Below are positions 57,365 through 64,000 of a DNA stretch of 64,000 bases, piece by piece. Below the pieces are notes generated by a model. It did no database searches. It was given only the letters and a program-made list of their open reading frames with translations, and was not told the origin of the DNA. The stretch comes from Rhodococcus sp. NBC_00297 (GTDB lineage: Bacteria; Actinomycetota; Actinomycetes; Mycobacteriales; Mycobacteriaceae). The position numbers and the translations under genes are program-made. The first letter of the stretch is position 1; the number at the start of each line of letters is the position of its first letter. Where the stretch lies: the NCBI RefSeq assembly GCF_036173065.1, contig NZ_CP108041.1, forward strand, positions 124,001 to 188,000, read 5' to 3'.

Positions 57365-57417
57365 GGTGTTCGCGGCGGGAATCCGCTCTCTCGGGCTGAC
57401 ACTGGCACAACACTCCC

Positions 57418-58252
57418 TCAGCGACGAGCGTGCCGTCGCCTTCTGACCTCGTGGGCGATCTGTCGAGCGATGCTGTCCGGATCACGCAGCACATCGAATG
57501 CCGCGTAGCGGAGCACACGGAATTCTGCCAGGACCAAAATGTTCTGGCGCACGCGATCTCGTCGGAAGACATCCCCGTCGATGTGGAACTCCCGGCCGTC
57601 CACCTCGATGATCACCCGCGACGCCTCGTCGTAGAAGTCGACGATGAACGCCCCGACCCGCGCGTTGACCTTCAGGCGCAGCCCGATGGCGATGAGGGCA
57701 CGGTCCAGAACCCGTTCGGGCTCGGATGCGAACCTCGTCGAGGCAGATCTGAGTTGCTCGGTCAGGCGAGCGTTCCCCGAGCGCCCCGGTGCCGACGCGA
57801 CGAGTCGCTTCACGGAATCCCGTGTCATGCCCGCGGCCAGCCGATGATCGACGAGTCGACCCGCCGCACGAGGTTCCATGATGGCGACGCAGTCGAGGAG
57901 TGCCTGCGCCTCCGTGACGACGGTGAGGTCGTCGACCCGAGTGACGGCATCACCGGCCAGATCACGTCGATGAAGGACGAGCCACGACGGAGTACGGCCC
58001 TTTCTCGCCCGGGGGACCGTGGCCTCGATGATGGCCGGTTCGGCGAGCCACCCGTACAAGCGGGCGGCCGTCCCGATGACTGAGGACGGCGTCCGATCTC
58101 CACAGCAGGACGGCGGCGCACCGTCCGGTCCAGCTCGGTTCGGTGCGAGAGTAGATCTGCGGTAACACGCGGTGGTAGTCGCGAGAGAGGGAACTGCTGG
58201 AGACTCCTGCCGCCAACAGTTGCCGACGTGTCGCCAGGCCATACGTGGTCAT
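57418..58252 (-). pseudogene. Frameshifted AbiEi-type antitoxin/DUF559 endonuclease gene
   Basis: Two frames together give one protein of this family. The frame from ATG 58252 encodes the AbiEi-like winged helix (YGLATRRQLLAAGVSSSSL ... AAVLLWRSDAVLSH). After a run of three C at 58072-58074 the sequence continues in another frame with TAARLYGWLAEPAIIEATVP and the DUF559, Vsr-like nuclease end (RVIIEVDGREFHIDGDVFRRD, VLRDPDSIARQI). One extra base explains the switch. No stop codon interrupts the second frame. It is either a recent mutation or a base-call error. If intact, the product would be a DNA-binding nuclease-like protein of unknown role. Confidence 0.8.
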
Positions 58253-58341
58253 GTTCGAGATCGTCGACGAGTGTGTGCGATCGTCAGCGCAGCCGACCAG
58301 GGTCGACAGAGAAGCTGTGGATCGAGCGACCCTGTGGACGA

Positions 58342-58417
58342 CGGGAGTGGTGTTCCACTCGATCGGTCACAGCGCGGAGAACCGCGATCACGAACTACGA
58401 GTGGAACACCACTCCCG
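58342..58417. repeat. Large perfect inverted repeat between mshC and the pseudogene
   Basis: CGGGAGTGGTGTTCCACTCG (58342-58361) is matched by its exact reverse complement at 58398-58417, a 20-base stem with a 36-base loop. The loop itself contains CGCGG-AGAA-CCGCG. Each arm is also a palindrome (GAGTGG-TGTT-CCACTC). It lies just after the mshC stop, so it could end mshC transcription, but its arms recur near jetC. Confidence 0.8.
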
Positions 58418-58422
58418 ACGAG

Positions 58423-59661
58423 CTAGAGCTTCACACCCAGCAGCGCGTCCACCGCCAGCGACACCAGCCCCGGCGCCGCGGGGTCGGAGCCGCCGAGCGC
58501 CACGGCGTCGTGTGCCCACGCATCGATCGCGTCGAGTGCCTTGGCGGAGTCGAGATCGTCGGCCAGGTGCTGGCGCACGCGGGCGACGGTGTCCTCGGCG
58601 GACTGTGCCGACTCGAGCGCCACGGCCTTGCGCCACAACGCGAGTCGGTCCTGCGCAGCGGCGAGGATCTCGTCGGTCCAGGTGCGGTCCTGCCGGTAGT
58701 GGCCGGCGAGGAGACCGAGGCGGATGGCACCGGGATCGACACCCGCAGCGGTGAGCTTCGAGACCAGGACGAGATTGCCCAGCGACTTGGACATCTTCTC
58801 GCCGTCGAGGCCGATCATGCCGGTGTGCACGTAGTGTCGCGCGAAACGGTCTGCGCCCGTGAGTGATTCGGCGTGGGCCGCGGAGAATTCGTGGTGCGGG
58901 AAGATGAGGTCACTGCCGCCACCCTGCACGTCGAAGCCGGATCCGATGCGGTTCAACGCGATCGCCGCGCACTCGATGTGCCAGCCGGGGCGCCCCGGAC
59001 CGAACGGCGAGGGCCACGACGGCTCGCCCGGGCGCTCGGCCTTCCAGACGAGGGCGTCGAGAGGGTCGCGCTTGCCTGGGCGGTCGGGATCTCCGCCGCG
59101 CTCCGCGAAGAAGGTGTCCATCGTCGCCCGGTCGTACCCGGACTCGTAGCCGAACTGCTCGGTGGCGTCCGCGCGGAAGTACACGTCGGGGTACTCGGCG
59201 TCGTCCACCACGTAGGCGGCGCCCGAGGCGACGAGCTTCTCGACGAGCTCCACGACCTCGGTCACGGACTCGACCGCGCCGATGTAGTCGCGCGGCGGGA
59301 TGACGCGGAGCGCGGTCATGTCCGACCGGAAGAGGTCGGTCTCGCGCTGTCCGAGCGACACCCAGTCGTCGCCGTCGCGTGCCGCGCGCTCGAAGAGCGG
59401 GTCGTCGACGTCGGTGACGTTCTGGACGTAGTGCACGTCGTGGCCGGCGTCGCGCCACACCCGGTTGACGAGGTCGAACGTCAGGTAGGTGGCCGCATGG
59501 CCCAGGTGCGTCGCGTCGTACGGGGTGATGCCGCAGACGTACATGGTGGCGGTCGAACCGGGCGCGACGGGACGCACGGCGCGATCGGCCGTGTCGTACA
59601 AACGGAGCGGCGGGCCCTCACCCGGCACGCTGGGAACGTCCACTTCGGGCCACGACTGCAT
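58423..59661 (-). CDS. mshC: Mycothiol synthesis cysteine ligase MshC
   Basis: MshC joins cysteine to glucosaminyl-inositol with ATP in mycothiol synthesis. The 412-residue protein is a class I cysteinyl-tRNA synthetase relative: zinc-binding [17 protein letters not shown] (HxGH-type signature), [31 protein letters not shown] (split here), and [10 protein letters not shown]. It lacks the tRNA-binding C-terminal domain of CysS. TAGTCT lies six bases before the ATG (59668-59673), suggesting a leaderless mRNA. The cysQ gene found next to mshC in M. tuberculosis is absent here. Confidence 0.94.
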   Translation of the reverse strand: MQSWPEVDVPSVPGEGPPLRLYDTADRAVRPVAPGSTATMYVCGITPYDATHLGHAATYLTFDLVNRVWRDAGHDVHYVQNVTDVDDPLFERAARDGDDWVSLGQRETDLFRSDMTALRVIPPRDYIGAVESVTEVVELVEKLVASGAAYVVDDAEYPDVYFRADATEQFGYESGYDRATMDTFFAERGGDPDRPGKRDPLDALVWKAERPGEPSWPSPFGPGRPGWHIECAAIALNRIGSGFDVQGGGSDLIFPHHEFSAAHAESLTGADRFARHYVHTGMIGLDGEKMSKSLGNLVLVSKLTAAGVDPGAIRLGLLAGHYRQDRTWTDEILAAAQDRLALWRKAVALESAQSAEDTVARVRQHLADDLDSAKALDAIDAWAHDAVALGGSDPAAPGLVSLAVDALLGVKL

Positions 59662-59708
59662 GGGTGAAGACTATCCGGTCGGGCCGGAGCCGCCGCCGCG
59701 TGCCCGGT

Positions 59709-60548
59709 CTAGAACGCGGGCCAGGGAATGGGCCTGCTGGAGTCGGGCGCCGGCATGACCGGTTCCGCGAGCAACCGCGACACGCGACCGGCCAGCGCCT
59801 CGATCTCCTCGTCGGTGATGTGCGGCGCGAGGGTGTCCCCGAAGGCACCGCGCAGGTCGCGGGAGAAGTCGACGAGGTCGGCCACCAGAGCGGCGTCGAC
59901 GGGTCGACCGGCCCACCCCCACAGCACGGTCCGCAGCTTGTTCTGCCGGTGCAGGGCGATGCCGTGGTCCACGCCGTACACGGAGCCGTCGAGTGCCTCG
60001 AGCACGTGTCCGCCCTTGCGGTCGGCGTTGTTGATGACGACGTCGAGAACAGCCATCCGGTGCAGCCGCGGATCGTCCGCGTGCACCAGTGCCACCTCGT
60101 CGCCGGCATCGTCGTAGGCCCGGAGCACGGGGATGTAGGACGAGGGCACGAGGTCGGGGCGGCAGAGGTCCACCATGTCGTAGCCCTCGCCCTTCTCGGG
60201 GAGGCGCTCGACGGTGTCGATCCACCGCTGCACCATGCCGACACCGAGCGGACCGTCCCGAAGCACGGTCGTGGGCACGACGCCCCAGCCCAGTGCGTCG
60301 GAGATCAGGTAGGACGAGATCTCGCGGCCCGCCAGCGTGCCGTCGGGGAAGTCCCACAGCGGCTGTTCCCCGCGCACCGGCTTGTAGACACAGCGCAGTG
60401 TCGGCGCGGGATCCTCACGCTCGATCTCGCACACGAGCGTCGCGTTGGACGCCTGCACCACGCGACCGACGATGGTCATCTCGCCGTGCGCGAGCAGGTC
60501 CGTGTCGTCGTCGGTCCAGGGCGCGGTGGCGTCGCCGGCGGAGGTCAG
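59709..60548 (-). CDS. SCO1664-family protein
   Basis: The protein matches the actinobacterial SCO1664 family, with similarity to PI3/4-kinase-like folds: LRCVYKPVRGEQPLWDFPDGTLAGRE, DDPRLHRMAVLDVVINNADRKGGHVL and VYGVDHGIALHRQNKLRTVLWGW (each within one block). Its function is unknown; it regularly travels with DUF3090 and a histidine phosphatase. The start is uncertain. The family N-terminus (LLAHGEMTIVGRV) begins before the first good ATG (60479). CTG at 60548 would overlap the DUF3090 stop by four bases (CTGA), as ATGA/GTGA do elsewhere here; a GTG further up lies well inside DUF3090. CTG is taken, giving 279 residues. Confidence 0.8.
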   Translation of the reverse strand: MTSAGDATAPWTDDDTDLLAHGEMTIVGRVVQASNATLVCEIEREDPAPTLRCVYKPVRGEQPLWDFPDGTLAGREISSYLISDALGWGVVPTTVLRDGPLGVGMVQRWIDTVERLPEKGEGYDMVDLCRPDLVPSSYIPVLRAYDDAGDEVALVHADDPRLHRMAVLDVVINNADRKGGHVLEALDGSVYGVDHGIALHRQNKLRTVLWGWAGRPVDAALVADLVDFSRDLRGAFGDTLAPHITDEEIEALAGRVSRLLAEPVMPAPDSSRPIPWPAF

Positions 60549-61141
60549 GACTCGTCCCCGAACTCGGTGGTGTCGCTTCCCAGCACGGTGCCGCGCCGGT
60601 ACCCGTTGGTCCGCACGCACATGTGACCACCGGGCGCGAGGGGCTCCCCGCAGAGCGGGCACGGGGGCCGACCGGCAGCGATGACGCGCTCACTGCGCGC
60701 GGCGAACTCACGGGCCTGCTCCGGACTCAGGAACACCCGCACGGCGTCCGGACCCTCGTCCGTGTCGTCGAGCACCACCGACTCGTCGATCTCGGTCTCA
60801 GTGATGGCGAGCAGCTCCACCACGACGGCGCCGGCGTCGGCGTCCCAGCCCAGACCCATGGTCCCGACCCGGAACTCGGCGTCCACGGGCATCACCAGTG
60901 GGTCGACGTCGCTCGGATCGGCTTCCTCGGGTGGCACATCGGTACCGAAGCGCCTCGCCACCTCGTCGAGCAGGAGCCCGACACGGTCGGCCAGGACCTG
61001 AACCTGCTGCTTCTCGAGCGCCACCGACACCACTCGGGCGTCGTGCACTGCCTGGAGGTAGAAGGATCGATCGCCGGGCTCACCCACCGTTCCGGCGACG
61101 AACCGGTCGGGGGTGCGAAAGACGTGAATCGCGCGTGGCAT
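60545..61141 (-). CDS. DUF3090 family protein with zinc ribbon
   Basis: The 198-residue protein matches DUF3090: MPRAIHVFRTPDRFVAGTVG at the start, and a C-terminal CPLCGEPLAPGGHMCVRTNGYR that should bind zinc with three cysteines and a histidine. The function is unknown, but it is conserved beside SCO1664-type and histidine phosphatase genes in actinobacteria (Rv2134c in M. tuberculosis). GGAGG lies seven bases before the ATG. The stop overlaps the likely start of the SCO1664-type gene. Confidence 0.88.
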   Translation of the reverse strand: MPRAIHVFRTPDRFVAGTVGEPGDRSFYLQAVHDARVVSVALEKQQVQVLADRVGLLLDEVARRFGTDVPPEEADPSDVDPLVMPVDAEFRVGTMGLGWDADAGAVVVELLAITETEIDESVVLDDTDEGPDAVRVFLSPEQAREFAARSERVIAAGRPPCPLCGEPLAPGGHMCVRTNGYRRGTVLGSDTTEFGDES

Positions 61142-61206
61142 ATCTGCACCTCCAAAGATCGCGCCGCCGAACTGCCGCGGCTGTGACTCCCATTATCCGC
61201 GTGTTG

Positions 61207-61935
61207 TCACTGTCCGGTGGAACCACCGGGGACGGCGTCCGATTCCGACGCGGTCGGAGCCTGGTCGGACGGGGCCTCGGCAGTGGTGTCCGTCTCGGCG
61301 GGCGGCGTCGGAACGAACTGCGTCAGATCCCCACCGAGATCGCCGAGACGATGGACGAACGGCCGCGTCTCGGTGTACCGGACGACACTGATCGACGCCG
61401 GGTCCACCACGATGCGCTGGAACTGGTCCAGGTGCGACCCCAGAGCATCGGCCAGGACGGACTTGATGACGTCGCCGTGCGAACAGGCCACCCACAGCAC
61501 GTCGGCGCCGTGCTCGGCGGCGAGCCGCGCGTCGATCTCGCGGATCGCGCGCACCGCCCTGATCTGCACATCGGCGAGGCCCTCACCCCCGGGGAAGACG
61601 GCAGCGGACGGGTGCTGCTGCACCACCTTCCACAGCGGCTCCCCCACGAGATCCTTGATCGGCTTGCCGGTCCACTCGCCGTAGTCGACCTCGAGCAGCC
61701 GATCCTCCACGACGGGTTCGAGCTCGCGCGCCGCAGCGAGGGGCGCGACCGTCTGTTCGCACCGGAGCAACGGTGATCGCACGATCGCCGCGAGCGGAAG
61801 CACCTCGAGACGGGCGACGACACGCTCCGCCTGCTCCCGACCGAGATCGTCGAGTTCCACGCCGTCCGACCTGCCCGCGAGCGTGCCGGCCGTGTTGGAC
61901 GTCGAGCGTCCGTGGCGCAGAAGTATGACCGTCAT
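61207..61935 (-). CDS. Histidine phosphatase family protein (MSMEG_4193 type)
   Basis: The 242-residue protein is of the phosphoglycerate-mutase-like histidine phosphatase superfamily. The catalytic histidine lies in LLRHGRSTSNTAGTLAGR, the second in ADVLWVACSHGDVIKSVL. It matches the MSMEG_4193 (Rv2135c) subgroup; the physiological substrate is not established. The extended, Thr/Ala/Glu-rich tail after residue 200 is probably disordered. TAGGCT lies six bases before the ATG (61942-61947), so a leaderless start is likely. DUF3090 follows 65 bases downstream. Confidence 0.9.
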   Translation of the reverse strand: MTVILLRHGRSTSNTAGTLAGRSDGVELDDLGREQAERVVARLEVLPLAAIVRSPLLRCEQTVAPLAAARELEPVVEDRLLEVDYGEWTGKPIKDLVGEPLWKVVQQHPSAAVFPGGEGLADVQIRAVRAIREIDARLAAEHGADVLWVACSHGDVIKSVLADALGSHLDQFQRIVVDPASISVVRYTETRPFVHRLGDLGGDLTQFVPTPPAETDTTAEAPSDQAPTASESDAVPGGSTGQ

Positions 61936-61982
61936 GACCTCAGCCTAGTGAGACGCGAGGGGCGCCCGGCGTCGCGGTGGCG

Positions 61983-62831
61983 TCAGTTCGCTGCGACGAC
62001 ACCCGTGGCGAGGAGGCCGAGAACCGCGACGCCGACGACGATGCGGTACCCGACGAACCAGTACAGCGAGTGGTTCTCGACGAAGCGCAGCAACCAGGCT
62101 ATGGAGGCGTACCCCAGTACGAAGGCCACGAGCGTCGCCACGACGAGCTGGGATCCCGATGCCTGCAGACCTTCGCCCGCCGGTTCGAAGGCATCCGGCA
62201 AGGAGAAGAGTCCGGACGCGGTGACGGCCGGGATCGCGAGCAGGAACGAGAAGCGGACCGCGGCGGCACGCGTCAGGCCCATGAACAGACCGGCACTCGT
62301 GGTGGCGCCGGATCGGGACACGCCCGGGATGAGCGCCAGACACTGCGCGGCGCCCATGACGAGGCCGTCGCGGGTGGTGAGCTTCTCGATCGGTCGCGTC
62401 TGTCGGCCGACCTTCTCCGCGACGGCGATGACCACGGCGAACACGATGAGCAGCGTCGCGATGATCCACAGGTTGCGCGCGCCCGTCCGGATCGCGTCCT
62501 TGAAGACGAAGCCGAGCACCCCGATCGGGATGGTGGCGAAGATGACGTACCACCCCATGCGGTAGTCCAGCGTGTCGCGCTGGGACTTGTCGGCGATACC
62601 GCGGAACCATGCCGCGACGATGCGCCCGATGTCGCGGGCGAAGTAGAGCAGGACCGCGGCCTCGGTACCGAGCTGGGTCACCGCGGTGAACGACGCGCCG
62701 GCGTCGTCACCGAAGAAGACCTCGGAGACGATGCGCAGATGTGCCGAGGAGGAGATGGGGAGGAACTCGGTCAACCCCTGCACGGCGCCGAGCACGAGGG
62801 CCTGCACCCAGGACATCGATTCCGCGATCAT
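61983..62831 (-). CDS. uppP: Undecaprenyl-diphosphatase UppP
   Basis: UppP (BacA) removes a phosphate from undecaprenyl diphosphate at the membrane, recycling the cell-wall lipid carrier. The 282-residue protein has about eight membrane helices and both signature motifs, [15 protein letters not shown] and [15 protein letters not shown]. The ATG at 62831 has AGGAG seven bases before it; an in-frame ATG five codons later is an alternative. It gives intrinsic bacitracin tolerance in other bacteria. The histidine phosphatase gene follows 47 bases on. Confidence 0.94.
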   Translation of the reverse strand: MIAESMSWVQALVLGAVQGLTEFLPISSSAHLRIVSEVFFGDDAGASFTAVTQLGTEAAVLLYFARDIGRIVAAWFRGIADKSQRDTLDYRMGWYVIFATIPIGVLGFVFKDAIRTGARNLWIIATLLIVFAVVIAVAEKVGRQTRPIEKLTTRDGLVMGAAQCLALIPGVSRSGATTSAGLFMGLTRAAAVRFSFLLAIPAVTASGLFSLPDAFEPAGEGLQASGSQLVVATLVAFVLGYASIAWLLRFVENHSLYWFVGYRIVVGVAVLGLLATGVVAAN

Positions 62832-62989
62832 CGCTGCTCTCCTGCCGTCCGATTCCGCGGCGCGCAGACGCCACCGACGAGGTTTCCTGTCGAAGTCACG
62901 AGGCACGACCGTACTAGGGTCGTGCCTCGACCACCGTGTCGGCAGGACGAGACACGGACGGAACACGGCGAAACGGATGCACTGCCTTC

Positions 62990-63919
62990 ATGAAGCACAG
63001 AACGGTCGGGAGCAGCGGGCTGCGGGTGTCACGCCTGGGGCTCGGAACGGGTGAATGGGGACGCGGAGTCGACGGTGACGACGCCGCGGCGCAGGTGACG
63101 GCGTTCGTCGACGCGGGCGGGACCCTCGTCGACGCGTCCGCCTCCTATGGAGACGGACGCGCGGTGCGGGTGTTGGCCGAGATCGTCGACGACGTGGTTC
63201 CGCGCGGTGAGCTGGTTCTCAGCATCGATTCCGGCGTCTCGCGTCCGGACACCTCGGGGCACTGGACCGTCGACTGCTCGCGGCGCGCGCTCCTCGCAGA
63301 CCTGGACAGGACACTGCGCGAGCTCGGCACCGATCACCTCGATCTGTGGAGCGTCGGCGCGTGGGATCCGCAGACCCCTCTCGGTGAGGTGGCGGCGACT
63401 CTGGAGCACGCGGTCTCGTCCGGGCGGGTGCGCTACGCGGGTGTTCGCGGCTTCACGGCGTGGCAGCTGGCCACCGTGTCGGCGTCCGTCGACATCACCG
63501 CGGCGCAGGCGGAGTACTCCCTGCTCGCGCGCGGCGCCGAGGACGAGCTGTTCCCCGCGGCCGACCACCACGGCGTGGGCGTTCTCGCGGTGTCGGCTCT
63601 GGCGGGCGGCGTGCTCACGGGCAAGTACCGGGACGGTGTACCCGCGGATTCACGCGGCGCGGACGATCACCGACGCCACGCGCTCGCACCCTTCCTCGGT
63701 GAGGACGGCGGGAAGGTGGTCGAGGCTGTCATCACGGCGGCCGACGGTCTGGGCACGTCGCCACTCGCGGTGGCTCTGGCGTGGGCCCGAGATCGCCCCG
63801 GTGTCGCGTCGGTCGTGGTCGGGACGCGGGACATCGGTCAGCTGACGGGTGTGTTGGCCGCCGAGGAGGTCGCGCTTCCGTCGGCCATCACCTCCGCGCT
63901 GGACGACGTCAGTTCCTGA
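62990..63919 (+). CDS. Aldo/keto reductase-like protein lacking catalytic residues
   Basis: The 309-residue protein has the aldo/keto reductase barrel: MKHRTVGSSGLRVSRLGLGTG, the NADPH-end motif ASVVVGTRDIGQLTG, and AAQAEYSLLARGAEDELFP. Of the catalytic four, Asp48 and Tyr53 (VDASASYGDG) are present, but the lysine expected in the next strand (here LSIDSG, near residue 79) and the histidine expected after LDLW (here Gly123 in SVGAWDP) are missing. It may therefore be an NADPH-binding or structural protein. The ATG at 62990 matches the family start. Confidence 0.87.
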   Translation: MKHRTVGSSGLRVSRLGLGTGEWGRGVDGDDAAAQVTAFVDAGGTLVDASASYGDGRAVRVLAEIVDDVVPRGELVLSIDSGVSRPDTSGHWTVDCSRRALLADLDRTLRELGTDHLDLWSVGAWDPQTPLGEVAATLEHAVSSGRVRYAGVRGFTAWQLATVSASVDITAAQAEYSLLARGAEDELFPAADHHGVGVLAVSALAGGVLTGKYRDGVPADSRGADDHRRHALAPFLGEDGGKVVEAVITAADGLGTSPLAVALAWARDRPGVASVVVGTRDIGQLTGVLAAEEVALPSAITSALDDVSS

Positions 63920-63922
63920 CCG

Positions 63923-64000
63923 TCACTTCGGGTCGATCGCGTTGCCCAGCCGCCCGAGTAGCGATCGCAGGAGTGTGGTGTCGGGCGGCTGCGGCGAGTC
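63923..64000 (-). CDS. Unknown gene, C-terminal end (partial)
   Basis: The last 25 codons of a minus-strand gene reach from the window edge to TGA at 63923. The tail reads TTLLRSLLGRLGNAIDPK after a proline-rich stretch. It is convergent with the aldo/keto reductase gene, three bases away. Too little is present to name the product. Confidence 0.5.
   Translation of the reverse strand, partial: DSPQPPDTTLLRSLLGRLGNAIDPK

Noticed and set aside
57339..57446. 35-residue frame starting inside the jetC stop (TGATG), as a jetD remnant
   Set aside because: The position fits a coupled start, but the peptide shows no likeness to JetD that I can recognise and it runs antisense over the end of the pseudogene.
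58342..58417. Terminal inverted repeats of an insertion sequence
   Set aside because: The arms lie only 36 bases apart with no transposase or target duplication nearby.

Overview
The window is high-GC actinobacterial DNA, packed with genes on both strands, with no rRNA, tRNA, CRISPR array or transposase that I can see and no gene-free stretch longer than about 300 bases. The gene set and order (aerobic cobalamin genes, helY-tatC-tatA, pafC-pafB-pafA, prcA-prcB-pup-dop, mpa, trmI, hisG-hisE, metH, mshC, uppP) closely follow the Mycobacterium tuberculosis Rv2061c-Rv2137c region. Gene content and the lack of mycobacterium-specific families suggest a Rhodococcus-type member of the Nocardiaceae (inference).

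Layout. 1-1463: end of tldD and all of tldE. 1472-2955: a DUF222/HNH (13E12-type) nuclease gene whose upstream DNA carries both a LexA-like SOS box and a PafBC-type (RecA-NDp) promoter. 3072-14789: cobalamin block: an FDOR-type oxidoreductase and cobN (minus strand, behind a cobalamin riboswitch), then cobG, cobH and cobIJ (plus), then cobK, cobM, cobL and an SDR gene (minus), then a biliverdin-reductase-like FDOR gene (plus). 14752-16282: a divergent TetR regulator and alpha/beta hydrolase with twin operators. 16285-24154: mycothiol-type DinB protein, M24 peptidase, 5'-3' exonuclease, a PYGQQ-repeat DUF4333 membrane protein, HelY, TatC, TatA. 24295-36121: the Pup-proteasome locus (PafC, PafB, PafA, PrcA, PrcB, Pup, Dop, Mpa) with a PAP2-DAG kinase fusion and a Nudix hydrolase in between, then TrmI. 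36250-47126: RecB-type Fe-S nuclease (second PafBC promoter), thioesterase, FAD oxidase, HisG, HisE, HAD phosphatase, MetH, PAC2 protein, MFS transporter. 47217-50364: a small unknown protein with NirB and NirD. 50382-58417: a three-gene Wadjet type II-like anti-plasmid operon (jetA-jetB-jetC) that lacks jetD, followed on the other strand by a frameshifted AbiEi/DUF559 gene among related palindromes. 58423-62831: MshC, an SCO1664-type protein, DUF3090, a histidine phosphatase and UppP. 62990-64000: a degenerate aldo/keto reductase and a cut-off gene.

How it works together. Corrin ring synthesis (CobG, H, IJ, K, M, L and the cobaltochelatase subunit CobN) is present, with B12-responsive control on cobN and a B12-dependent methionine synthase (MetH) further on. 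PafB and PafC, encoded next to the pupylation genes, are the activators of RecA-NDp promoters; two such promoters occur here, on the HNH nuclease and the RecB-type nuclease, so the window appears to hold both regulator and targets. Translation is commonly coupled through 4-base ATGA/GTGA overlaps. At least 16 genes have a TANNNT box 6-7 bases before the start codon, the signature of leaderless mRNAs; this was used to choose several starts.

The most notable items are the JetD-less Wadjet island with its broken neighbour, the dual SOS/PafBC promoter, the palindromic repeat inserted in frame in cobN, and the possible CTG start of the SCO1664-type gene.
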